Assembly: GCA_002715965.1 (NCBI GenBank)
Contig: PBAL01000072.1
Location: 1-64,000, forward strand
Direction of reading: 5' to 3'
DNA: 64,000 nt
Source of the DNA: Verrucomicrobiales bacterium
GTDB taxonomy: Bacteria; Verrucomicrobiota; Verrucomicrobiia; Limisphaerales; JAYPXF01
Below, one piece after another: positions 34,220-40,977 of this stretch. Below the pieces are notes generated by a model, which saw nothing but the letters and a program-made list of their open reading frames with translations, was not told the origin of the DNA and ran no database searches. The number at the start of each line of letters is the position of its first letter. The stretch's first letter is position 1. The translations under genes and the position numbers were made by a program.

Positions 34220-35044
34220 CTAACGCGTGGATTTCTTCACGAAGCGAATGGCCTTGGCAACGAACTCCTGCGGGTTCTGCGCGAAAGTGCGGTTGTCGGT
34301 TTCAATCGCCATCACGCCATCCCATTTGACCTTGGCGAGTTCGGCAAAAAGTCCTTTGTAGTTGGCCGCGCCCGTGCCGATGTCTACATCGAGGATGATG
34401 TTCTTGCCCTCCTTGGATTTCTCAACCTTCTTGTCCTTCACGTGAAAGTCATACACGCGCCCGTTGTAGTTCACGAACGCTTTCGCCACGTCAAAACCCG
34501 CCCCGCTGATGTGACCGATGTCGACGCAGACGCCGATGCGCCTGTCGCGGTTCTTGAGGACCTTCCACACTTTCTCAGGTGTGCCGTACACGGATGAATG
34601 ACCGTGATTGTGAATGGCGAGCTTGATGTCGTATTCCGTCACGAGTTCCTCGAGGTTGTCCCACTGCTCCATCTTGCGGGGCTCGACAACGATAAGCTTG
34701 ATGCCCATGTACTTTGCGAACTCGAAGGTCTTGCGGTTTTCTTCCTTCGTGTCGTAGGTGCGCTGGACGCCGAAGGTGTAGCAAACGAGCCCGGCCTCAT
34801 CCAAAACCTTCTTCTTCGCCAGATTCTTCTCCTTGCTGTCCAGTGGATTGATGTGCTTTCCGATCAGTTGCAGATATTTGATCTTGTTGTGCTTGGCAAA
34901 GTTCACGACCTGTTCGAAGGTCATGTTGCGGCAACTCCAGGACTGGATGCCCAGCTTCGGCTTCCATTTCTTGGCGGCCTGCGTGTCGAAACTTCCGAAG
35001 ATCAGGAGGAGGGCGGTGAGGGTAGTTGTCAGTTGTCGGGTCAT
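34220..35044 (-). CDS. Secreted sugar-phosphate isomerase/epimerase-like protein
   Basis: 274 residues with a signal peptide (LTTTLTALLLIFGSFDTQAA). The rest is a xylose-isomerase-like TIM barrel (AP endonuclease 2 family): 'LGIQSWSCRNMTFEQVV', 'IKLIVVEPR', 'IKLAIHNHGHSSVYG' (metal His), 'IGVCVDIGHISGAG' (Asp/His), 'VYDFHVKDK', 'DVDIGTG' and 'DGVMAIETDN'. Metal-binding Glu, Asp and His are in place, so it is probably a metal-dependent isomerase or lyase acting outside the cytoplasm on a sugar. Such secreted versions are abundant in Verrucomicrobia. The substrate is unknown. Confidence 0.88.
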   Translation of the reverse strand: MTRQLTTTLTALLLIFGSFDTQAAKKWKPKLGIQSWSCRNMTFEQVVNFAKHNKIKYLQLIGKHINPLDSKEKNLAKKKVLDEAGLVCYTFGVQRTYDTKEENRKTFEFAKYMGIKLIVVEPRKMEQWDNLEELVTEYDIKLAIHNHGHSSVYGTPEKVWKVLKNRDRRIGVCVDIGHISGAGFDVAKAFVNYNGRVYDFHVKDKKVEKSKEGKNIILDVDIGTGAANYKGLFAELAKVKWDGVMAIETDNRTFAQNPQEFVAKAIRFVKKSTR

Positions 35045-35123
35045 GTCTGGTGCGCATCAAATCGCAGCGCGCGGAAATGTTCAAGAATCAAGGTGCTGGT
35101 GACAGGGTGTGGTGTGTGATCAA

Positions 35124-35292
35124 AAGTGGTGGCAATAGCAGGAGATGCTTCAACTGAAACCGTATGTCTTCTCCCTCACCCTCAATCCCTCTCCCAGCAG
35201 GGGGTGGGGTGAGGGTGAACGCGTCGAAAACCGTTTGATCTGATGTTTTCAAACGCGGGGTTTCTTATCGTGTAGTCCTCAGTTGACACCGT
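35124..35292 (-). repeat. MITE-like repeat, copy B (inverted)
   Basis: Read on the minus strand this is the same unit as at 31845-32085: 'TCAACTGAGGACTAC', 'GATCAAACGGTTTTCGA', 'CCCTCACCC', 'GCTGGGAGAGGGATTGAGGG', 'GAAGACATACGGTTTCAGT', ending in TTGCCACCACTT. On the plus strand that end reads AAGTGGTGGCAA (35124-35135), identical to the outer end of copy A. The two copies therefore face each other across about 3 kb holding the desulfurase, the kinase remnant and the epimerase. The unit is non-coding. Confidence 0.75.
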
Positions 35293-35500
35293 TTTCAATC
35301 ACGCACATGCACGCGCATGTCGGCATTCTGTCATTGACGTAGTGGTGAACCCTGCGAGTCTAACTCGCGAATGGCAGACGTCATTAAAACGCAACGCGAT
35401 CAGCATCCGGTCCTTCCGGGCGTTGGTATTCACCATTTGGTGAAGCCAGCGTATTCTCTCGCGAGCGTGGCGTCGTAGTCGATAGATCAAGCGATTTCGA
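35293..35500. other. Gap with no defensible gene ahead of a strong terminator
   Basis: These roughly 200 bases contain a short hairpin (GCGAGT/ACTCGC near 35353-35367) and a TGACGT...ACGTCA pair, but no tRNA cloverleaf or family I recognise. A 35-codon frame from the ATG near 35372 is unconvincing. Because a perfect terminator follows at 35501, something is probably transcribed here, possibly a small RNA. Confidence 0.3.
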
Positions 35501-35535
35501 AAACCCCGCTCGAATCACCGAGCGGGGTTTTTGTT
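35501..35535 (+). terminator. Rho-independent terminator upstream of the MFS gene
   Basis: A 12-bp perfect stem AAACCCCGCTCG / CGAGCGGGGTTT (35501-35512, 35519-35530) with a 6-base loop and a following T run. It sits only 13 bp before the MFS start at 35549, with no clear gene ahead of it on the plus strand. Confidence 0.93.
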
Positions 35536-35548
35536 TGGAACGAACCTG

Positions 35549-36733
35549 ATGAACGAATCGAACAACACCGTGATGGAGGATCTGCGCGCCTTGCCGCGGG
35601 CGGCTTGGTTCATCTTTGTCGGCACGTTCATCAACCGTTGTGGGACATTGGTGATGCCGTTCATGACGCTTTATATGACGCGGCATGGATTCGACGTTCA
35701 TCAAGCAGGAACTGCCTTGCTGGCCTACGGTATAGGAAATCTCGGGGCCGCGTTCATTGGCGGCCAACTAGCCGATTCCATCGGACGAAAGAACACGATG
35801 ATGATCTCGTTTTTTTCGACCGGCGCGGTGATGGTCGCGATTCCCAGCGCGGAGGGGCTGTGGTGGATTTACGGTCTGATGCTGCTGGCCGGGTTGACCG
35901 GCGAAATCTATCGGCCGGCTGTCAACGCGTTGATCGCGGACATCATTCCCGAAGAGCAACGGTTGACGGCCTACGCGGCCAACCGGACGGCCCTGAATGC
36001 CGGTTGGGCATTCGGTCCGTCGGTGGGTGGGTTCATCGCGGCTTATGATTGGTCATGGTTGTTCTATGCGGACGCGGTCACCTCCGCGCTCTACGGGGTG
36101 ATCGCCTTGTTCGCCTTGCCGCACGGCAATCGGGAATCAAAGGCGGAGCGAAACGCTTCGAGTATCTGCCGGGCAATCTTGGGCAACCGGCCGTTCATTC
36201 TGTTCTGGATCGCCAGTTTCCTGATCGCAATTCCGTTCATGCAGATCAATGCCGCGTTCAGTCTCCACGTGACGGATAACGGCTGCCCGACTTGGGTGTA
36301 TGGATTGGTTAATTCGTTGAACGGTGCGTTGATCGTGTTTGTAGAACTTCCGCTGACGGGCATCACCAGAAATTACTCTCCAAGGCGCGTGATCTTCATT
36401 GGCTATACGCTGGTGGGGATTGGCATTCTCTATACGGCATGGGCGACGACGATTGCTGATTTCGTTATTATGATGTGCATCTTTACCCTGGGGGAAATAA
36501 TCAGCCTGCCAGTGGTGATGAGCCATCTTTCGCGGATTGTACCGGAGAATGGACGAGGGCGGTATATGGGCATTTTTGGAATGAACTGGGCTTTTGCCCT
36601 GCTGGTTGGACCGAAGCTTGGATTGCACGCCTATTCGATAAACCCATTCGTTTGGTGGGTGATCGTGGGGCTATCGGGAATCGTCGGAGGACTGTTGGTG
36701 CTCCTGCAGCCAAAGGATGCGGATGGAAGATAA
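35549..36733 (+). CDS. MFS transporter
   Basis: 394 residues from the ATG at 35549, twelve predicted helices. The loop between helices 2 and 3 carries the MFS motif 'GGQLADSIGRKNTMM'. The N-terminal half has 'GEIYRPAVNALIADIIPEEQRLTAYAANR', a segment shared with drug- and sugar-efflux MDR-type MFS. It resembles the YdeR/MdtH-like efflux group, but the substrate is not inferable. The central cytoplasmic loop ('NRESKAERNASSICRAILGNR') divides the two six-helix halves. A terminator lies just upstream, so the promoter must be very close to or within that hairpin. Confidence 0.9.
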   Translation: MNESNNTVMEDLRALPRAAWFIFVGTFINRCGTLVMPFMTLYMTRHGFDVHQAGTALLAYGIGNLGAAFIGGQLADSIGRKNTMMISFFSTGAVMVAIPSAEGLWWIYGLMLLAGLTGEIYRPAVNALIADIIPEEQRLTAYAANRTALNAGWAFGPSVGGFIAAYDWSWLFYADAVTSALYGVIALFALPHGNRESKAERNASSICRAILGNRPFILFWIASFLIAIPFMQINAAFSLHVTDNGCPTWVYGLVNSLNGALIVFVELPLTGITRNYSPRRVIFIGYTLVGIGILYTAWATTIADFVIMMCIFTLGEIISLPVVMSHLSRIVPENGRGRYMGIFGMNWAFALLVGPKLGLHAYSINPFVWWVIVGLSGIVGGLLVLLQPKDADGR

Positions 36734-36734
36734 A

Positions 36735-36808
36735 AGTTGGTAGACAGGGGATGGAAGTCGGGCACACGGCGTGTGATCCCTTTCTTCCATCTGCCAACTT
36801 CCAGTTCC
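36735..36808. repeat. Palindromic gap between convergent genes
   Basis: GATGGAAG (36750-36757) pairs with CTTCCATC (36784-36791), GTTGG (36736-36740) with the CCAAC that follows, and a small CACAC-GGC-GTGTG hairpin sits at the centre. The MFS and TatD-like genes converge here, so the structure may terminate both. Confidence 0.45.
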
Positions 36809-36810
36809 CA

Positions 36811-37620
36811 CTACGCATCCGGCTTCTTGAACTTCTTGCACTGCTTCATGAAGTTCACCGGGTTTTGGAAAATGACCTTGTCGATCCACCTGCGGTTGTA
36901 GCCGCGCGCCTTTGCTTCCAATGCGGTTCGTGGGACGGCAAGCGGTACACTGATGCCCCAGTCACAGGCACTGTTCATCCAGATCTTCTCCGTGCCGTAG
37001 TTCTCAAGAATGTCGATGGCGCGGGCGGGGGTGCACTTGGATTCAGGATAGAGGGTCATGCCGGCCCAGAAACCCCGATCGAGCACGATGTCGACGGTGT
37101 GTTCCTCGACGTGGTCGATGATCACCCGGTCCGGCTTGATTTTTGGATGCGCTTTGAGGGCATCGAGTATGAGTTTCGTCCCCTTGAGTTTGTCTTCGAG
37201 GTGTGGCGTGTGGACGAGAATCAATTGGTCCAACTCGGCGGCCAGTTCGATGTGCCACTCGAGGACCTTCAGCTCGTTGCGACTGTTCTTGTTCAGGCCG
37301 ATTTCGCCAATGCCGAGCACATTTGGTTTATCAATGAAATCGGGGATGAACGAGATGACCTCCCGGGCCAGGATCGGATCTTCCGCTTCCTTGGGGTTGA
37401 TGCACAACCAAGTGTAATGTGGCAGGCCAAACTTTGCGGCCCGCGCAGGCTCGTACTCGGTCAACTGAAGGAAATAGTTGTAGAAAGCCTCGGGCGTTCC
37501 GCGATCAAAGCCAGCCCAGAACGCGGGTTCGCAGACGGCCGCGCAACCGGCGGTGAGCATCGCCTGATAGTCATCAGTCGTTCGACTGACCATGTGTGCA
37601 TGGGGTTCGATGTAGCGCAT
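36811..37620 (-). CDS. TatD-like metal-dependent hydrolase
   Basis: 269 residues, amidohydrolase-superfamily barrel. Metal ligands are complete: 'EPHAHMVSR' (H-x-H), 'VLGIGEIGLNK' (Glu), 'LILVHTPH' (His), 'VIIDHVEEH' (His) and 'NSACDWG' (Asp). The phrases 'HMVSRTTDDYQAM', 'VCEPAFWAG' and 'HYTWLCINPKEAED' recall the TatD-like EboB-type proteins of ebo clusters more than canonical TatD DNase. This is a judgement from memory, and no other ebo gene is nearby. The start codon directly abuts the inverted repeat of the four-helix-bundle cassette, and no ribosome-binding site is visible in the 30 bases before it. Confidence 0.82.
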   Translation of the reverse strand: MRYIEPHAHMVSRTTDDYQAMLTAGCAAVCEPAFWAGFDRGTPEAFYNYFLQLTEYEPARAAKFGLPHYTWLCINPKEAEDPILAREVISFIPDFIDKPNVLGIGEIGLNKNSRNELKVLEWHIELAAELDQLILVHTPHLEDKLKGTKLILDALKAHPKIKPDRVIIDHVEEHTVDIVLDRGFWAGMTLYPESKCTPARAIDILENYGTEKIWMNSACDWGISVPLAVPRTALEAKARGYNRRWIDKVIFQNPVNFMKQCKKFKKPDA

Positions 37621-37654
37621 GAGAGTTGAGAGGGGAATGAGTTGAGAGTTGAGA
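37621..37654 (+). repeat. Left inverted repeat of the four-helix-bundle cassette
   Basis: GAGAGTTGAGAGGGGAATGA followed by GTTGAGAGTTGAGA (37621-37654), built from GAGTTGAGA units. Its inverted counterpart lies at 38028-38060. It begins the base after the TatD-like start codon and ends 3 bp before the stop codon of the enclosed gene. Confidence 0.75.
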
Positions 37655-37657
37655 CGG

Positions 37658-38011
37658 TCAAATGCTCAGGGAGCGTTTGAGGCCGGAGAGCATTCGACTT
37701 TGTTCTTCGGCTGCGGTGTAGATTTGTTGGTAGTCATCCTCAGTCAGAAAACCCTGATTTCGGGCGATCGTGCTTTGGGAGATGACTTCAAAAATGGAGC
37801 CGGTCACGATTTCAATGAATCGGCAGTAATCGTTTCGTGACGAACGCGACGAGCCTTCCGCGATATTCGACGAGATTGAAACGGCAGCCCTCCGCATTTG
37901 ATTGGTCAACCCAAACCGCTCATCATCAGGAAATGCCCCGGTTACTCGATACACCATATCGGCAAAATCAATCGCCTTCTTCCAAACATCCAACTTCTCG
38001 GAATTAAACAT
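37658..38011 (-). CDS. Four-helix-bundle protein (S23/IVP family)
   Basis: 117 residues from the ATG at 38011; an in-frame TTG at 38035 lies inside the flanking repeat. Family landmarks: 'LDVWKKAIDFADMVYRVTGAFP' (split here as LDVWKKAIDFADM and VYRVTGAFP), 'ERFGLTNQMRRAAVSISSNIAEG', 'RFIEIVTGSIFEV' and 'YTAAEEQSRMLSGLKRSL'. These proteins were first found in intervening sequences of 23S rRNA genes and are related in fold to Avd of diversity-generating retroelements; they bind nucleic acid. Here the gene sits between inverted repeats of about 30 bp and apparently interrupts a unit of unrelated genes, suggesting that it moves as a cassette. Confidence 0.92.
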   Translation of the reverse strand: MFNSEKLDVWKKAIDFADMVYRVTGAFPDDERFGLTNQMRRAAVSISSNIAEGSSRSSRNDYCRFIEIVTGSIFEVISQSTIARNQGFLTEDDYQQIYTAAEEQSRMLSGLKRSLSI

Positions 38012-38027
38012 CCGCAAACCTTTGGCG

Positions 38028-38060
38028 TCTCTCAATTCTCAACTCAAATTCCACTCAACT
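38028..38060 (-). repeat. Right inverted repeat of the four-helix-bundle cassette
   Basis: Read on the minus strand: AGTTGAGTGGAATTTGAGTT followed by GAGAATTGAGAGA. It matches the left repeat (37624-37654) at about 26 of 31 aligned positions. It contains the TGA stop (38057-38055) of the neighbouring 101-residue gene. Confidence 0.75.
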
Positions 38061-38360
38061 TTTCCCCGGCCATGCCCCACAGGCGCCTTTGCCGGGGGCT
38101 TTTGCGATGGGTTTTGATGTGGGATCGCTCAGGGAAAGAAGCACTCGCCTGGCCTTGTTCTTCTTGTTGCCAATCACCTCGTCGATGGCTTTCCGAAAGG
38201 ACTTGATGCGGAAATCATCCCTTCCCTCGGAGCGTTCCACGCGATCCAGAAAGGCCGCGATGTCGATCAATTTGCAGCGTGCATCCATGAAGTACATGTC
38301 GAGAATCTGCTTCCGCGTCATGCTGCTGGTGGACTTTTTCTTTGCATTGGATTTGCTCAT
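38055..38360 (-). CDS. Small basic hypothetical protein
   Basis: 101 residues, Lys/Arg-rich N-terminus (MSKSNAKKKSTSSMTRKQ), then a helical part 'ILDMYFMDARCKLIDIAAFLDRVERSEG' (read in two halves) and 'FRIKSFRKAIDEVIGN', and a Pro/Gly/Lys-rich end 'IAKAPGKGACGAWPG'. I do not know the family; similar short proteins beginning with a basic tail and an 'LIDIAAFLDR' helix are common in Verrucomicrobia, from memory. Its last codon and stop (AGT TGA) fall inside the cassette repeat, so the original C-terminus may have been slightly different. Confidence 0.6.
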   Translation of the reverse strand: MSKSNAKKKSTSSMTRKQILDMYFMDARCKLIDIAAFLDRVERSEGRDDFRIKSFRKAIDEVIGNKKNKARRVLLSLSDPTSKPIAKAPGKGACGAWPGKS

Positions 38361-38497
38361 GGCAATCGAGTTTCGTCGGTGATGGCGGAGTTTGTGAACG
38401 CGACAAGCTACGGTGGGGGAATTCTAAACTCAACCATTCGTTGAGGAGTCTTGGCCCATGGGGTTGTGACAGACTGATCGAGATCGTCCATCCATAA

Positions 38498-39886
38498 TCA
38501 ACTGCCGATTTGTTCGGCCAGATCCTCGGCGGGATAGGTCCAAATCTCCGCGAGCGTCGGATGGTAATGCGGAATTTGAGCAAAGGTCGCTGCATCCATG
38601 CGCGCGGCCATCGCGACGATTACCTCGTGGATGAGTTCGCCCCCGACCGGTCCGACACAGCTGCCGCCAATGATTTCGCCGGTGTCCCGGCGTGCCATCA
38701 ACTTCACGAAGCCGTGCTTCGCTTCCATGATGAGCGACTTGCCGTGGTCCTCAAAGGGATAATCGGCAGTGAGGTAATCGATACTCGCTTTCTTCGCGGT
38801 GCGTTCGGTCAATCCCACGTGGGCCACTTGAGGATCGGTGAACACGACCGAAGCCAGCAGTCGATAGTCAATCGCGGTGGGCGAGTTGGTGTTTGAGTTC
38901 TTTGCCGCCAATTCGCCCTGTTGAATGGCGATGTGCACGATTTCGTGCGGCCCGCAACAATCACCGGCAGAATAGATGTGCGGCGTGCTCGTCTGCTGAA
39001 ACTCGTTGGTCCGAATTCTGCCTTTCACCGATTCGACGCCCGCCTGTTCGAGGTCCAGTGAATCGGTGTTGGGCGAACGGCCGAGGGCGAAGAAGATTTC
39101 CTCGGCGACGACGGACTTTTCTTCTCCGCCATGTTCGAACTGGATTGTCTTCCCGTCGTCCGATTTGGTGGCGTTCAGGATCTTCGTGCCGGTGAAGACG
39201 TCCATGCCTTCATTCCGGAACACGGTTTCGACCACCTTGGCGGCATCGTCATCGAAGTCCTTGAGAATCCTCTCGCTCCGTTGGATCAATGTGGTCTCCA
39301 CGCCCATTCGGCAGAAGAACTGAGCGAACTCCACCGCGATTGCGCCCCCTCCCAACACGATGATGGACCTGGGTAGTTTCTCCAGGGCAAGGCCGCTGTC
39401 ACTGGTCAGGTATCCGATCTCTTCCAGTGCGGGCAATGGCGATCTGGAAATACGTGATCCCGTTGCGATGACAAAACGGTCCGCTCGCACGGTTTCACCA
39501 TTCGAAAGCTGAACGGTGTGCGGGTTGATGAACGCTGCGTTGGCGCGAATGAATTCGAATTTTCCCGAGTTCAATTGTTCGTGCCGATATTCGGCGAAGT
39601 CGCCGATCATCTCGTTCTTGCGCGCCATCACGGCGGGGAAATCGTGTCCGACGCCGTTCACCGTGATGCCCCAGGTTGCTGCGTGCTTGGCGAGATGACG
39701 CACTTCCGCCGCATAGAGCAGCGCCTTGGTGGGCATGCATCCACGCAGAATGCAAAGGCCGCCGACCTCTCTGCCGCCTTCGATCACGACCGTCTTGAAG
39801 CCCTCGTCAACCGCTGTTCTTGCTGCCGCGTAACCTGCGCTGCCGCCACCGATGACGGCGAATTCAAACCGCTTTGTTTCGCTCAT
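38498..39886 (-). CDS. Pyridine nucleotide-disulfide oxidoreductase (Lpd/MerA-like)
   Basis: 462 residues: FAD motif 'FAVIGGGSAGYAAART' (9-24), redox pair C45/C50 in 'GGLCILRGCMPTKALLY', NAD motif 'SIIVLGGGAIAVEFAQFF', second FAD motif 'TPHIYSAGDCCGP', and the dimer-domain 'HYHPTLAEIWTYPAEDL' with the catalytic His-Glu pair. The C-x4-C pair and HPTLAE fit the lipoamide dehydrogenase, mercuric reductase and soluble transhydrogenase group. There is no 2-oxoacid dehydrogenase gene or mer operon nearby and no C-terminal CC pair of mercuric reductase, so the substrate is undetermined. Confidence 0.9.
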   Translation of the reverse strand: MSETKRFEFAVIGGGSAGYAAARTAVDEGFKTVVIEGGREVGGLCILRGCMPTKALLYAAEVRHLAKHAATWGITVNGVGHDFPAVMARKNEMIGDFAEYRHEQLNSGKFEFIRANAAFINPHTVQLSNGETVRADRFVIATGSRISRSPLPALEEIGYLTSDSGLALEKLPRSIIVLGGGAIAVEFAQFFCRMGVETTLIQRSERILKDFDDDAAKVVETVFRNEGMDVFTGTKILNATKSDDGKTIQFEHGGEEKSVVAEEIFFALGRSPNTDSLDLEQAGVESVKGRIRTNEFQQTSTPHIYSAGDCCGPHEIVHIAIQQGELAAKNSNTNSPTAIDYRLLASVVFTDPQVAHVGLTERTAKKASIDYLTADYPFEDHGKSLIMEAKHGFVKLMARRDTGEIIGGSCVGPVGGELIHEVIVAMAARMDAATFAQIPHYHPTLAEIWTYPAEDLAEQIGS

Positions 39887-39947
39887 GTGGGGAACTATGA
39901 AATTGATGAGGCAAGACGCAAACGGGAAAGATTGCGAACATGGCGGC

Positions 39948-40334
39948 TCAGTGTGGCAGGAAGAGCATGAGGCCGAGCATGGTGGCGATGGTCATGGCGA
40001 TGACGGACCAGAAGAGGAGGTCGGTGTTTTCGCTGCTTGGCGCCTGGATTGGGGCGAGCCAGAAGCGGAGACGGGCGCTGCCGAGTTCGATGGTGTCTCC
40101 GTTTTTCAATCGTGCGCGATCACAGGAGTCGCCATTCACAATGAGCGAGCCGTGGCTCTGTGTGATGATGGAAAAGCCGTGTTCCTGCTGGAATACGAGC
40201 GAGGCATGTTCGTCCCAGACTCCTCGCGACTTGAGACGGACGTTGTTCTTGGATCCGCGCCCGATGTTGCAAGGGAACGAATTGACCGGGAAGATCTCCT
40301 TCTTTTTTCCGGCCGTGAGTTCAAGCTGGACCAT
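39948..40334 (-). CDS. FHA-domain membrane protein of the EPS locus
   Basis: 128 residues from the ATG at 40334, which overlaps the stop of the preceding gene (TGATG). An FHA domain covers about residues 1-95: 'CNIGRGSKNNVRL' (the G-R core), 'DEHASLVFQQ' (the S/H region), 'LIVNGD' (Asn) and 'LKNGDTIELGSARLRF'. One C-terminal membrane helix ('LLFWSVIAMTIATMLGLMLF') ends the protein. FHA domains bind phosphothreonine peptides; here the protein is membrane-anchored and co-transcribed with a tyrosine autokinase and an export lipoprotein. It may sense phosphorylation state in exopolysaccharide control. That role is inferred. Confidence 0.85.
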   Translation of the reverse strand: MVQLELTAGKKKEIFPVNSFPCNIGRGSKNNVRLKSRGVWDEHASLVFQQEHGFSIITQSHGSLIVNGDSCDRARLKNGDTIELGSARLRFWLAPIQAPSSENTDLLFWSVIAMTIATMLGLMLFLPH

Positions 40335-40906
40335 CAGTAAAGACGGCGCGGTACCTTGATCTGGTCGCCGGGATAGATTGGGACATCGAGAGAGCGATCG
40401 GTCTCGGCACGTTGACAATTTATCGTGTAGGACTTGCCGTTGGCGCGAAGCAGCTTGACGGCACGGGTTCTCGCAAACGGCGTGAAGCCGCCGGCGGTTG
40501 CCACGGCCTTGAGGATGGTCATCCCGGAGGAGTAGGGATAGCGGCCATCGCGACCGACCTGCCCCTGGACGTAAAAGAATTCATTGTTCGCGCGAACGAT
40601 GACGAGCATGCGCTCATAGTAATCGGGCACGTAACGGTTGCGGATTTCTTCCTCCAATTCCGAGGCGAGCTTGCCGCTGGTGGTGAAGGACTGGTTGTGG
40701 AGAAGCTTGAGCGTACCTGAGGCGGGAATCTTCTGGCTGAAATCGACCGGGCCGCCGGGAAAGTCTGTGAGTTGAATGCCAACTTCGTCACCGGGACGAA
40801 GGGGTTGATCCGTACGGATGGGTGGTTGGATCTCGACAGGGGGCTGGCTTCGGTCTCCTCCGCAGGAAGTGAGCAGCAGTGCAATGAGGGGGAGCAGTGC
40901 CTTCAT
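40334..40906 (-). CDS. Short Wza-like polysaccharide export lipoprotein
   Basis: 190 residues from the ATG at 40906, with a lipobox 'LLTSC'. Upstream in-frame starts exist but ignore the signal. The Poly_export domain is 'LRPGDEVGIQLTDFPG', 'IPASGTLKLLHNQSF' and 'ELEEEIRNRYVPDYYERMLV', followed by one SLBB domain ('FYVQGQVGRDGRYPYSSGMT', 'ILKAVATAGGFTPFA') and 'VPIYPGDQIKVPRRLY'. E. coli Wza is about 380 residues with extra SLBB repeats and a C-terminal amphipathic helix crossing the outer membrane. This one stops after one SLBB, so a separate outer-membrane protein probably completes the channel; the barrel gene at 43242-44495 is the candidate. Confidence 0.88.
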   Translation of the reverse strand: MKALLPLIALLLTSCGGDRSQPPVEIQPPIRTDQPLRPGDEVGIQLTDFPGGPVDFSQKIPASGTLKLLHNQSFTTSGKLASELEEEIRNRYVPDYYERMLVIVRANNEFFYVQGQVGRDGRYPYSSGMTILKAVATAGGFTPFARTRAVKLLRANGKSYTINCQRAETDRSLDVPIYPGDQIKVPRRLY

Positions 40907-40977
40907 CGATCTCAAACCCAACAGTTTCTTAAACTCACACATGACTATGAAACAGCTACCGAAGTGCCAACGAAGAT

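Noticed and set aside
35300-35500. tRNA gene ahead of the terminator at 35501
   Set aside because: No acceptor stem, T-loop GTTC or anticodon arm could be assembled.
36475-37629. Plus-strand frame of about 384 codons opposite the TatD-like gene
   Set aside because: The opposite strand encodes a hydrolase with all metal ligands; this frame is its antisense image and overlaps the end of the MFS gene.
37658-38011. Four-helix-bundle gene as the Avd of a diversity-generating retroelement
   Set aside because: No reverse transcriptase, template repeat or variable repeat is seen within reach.
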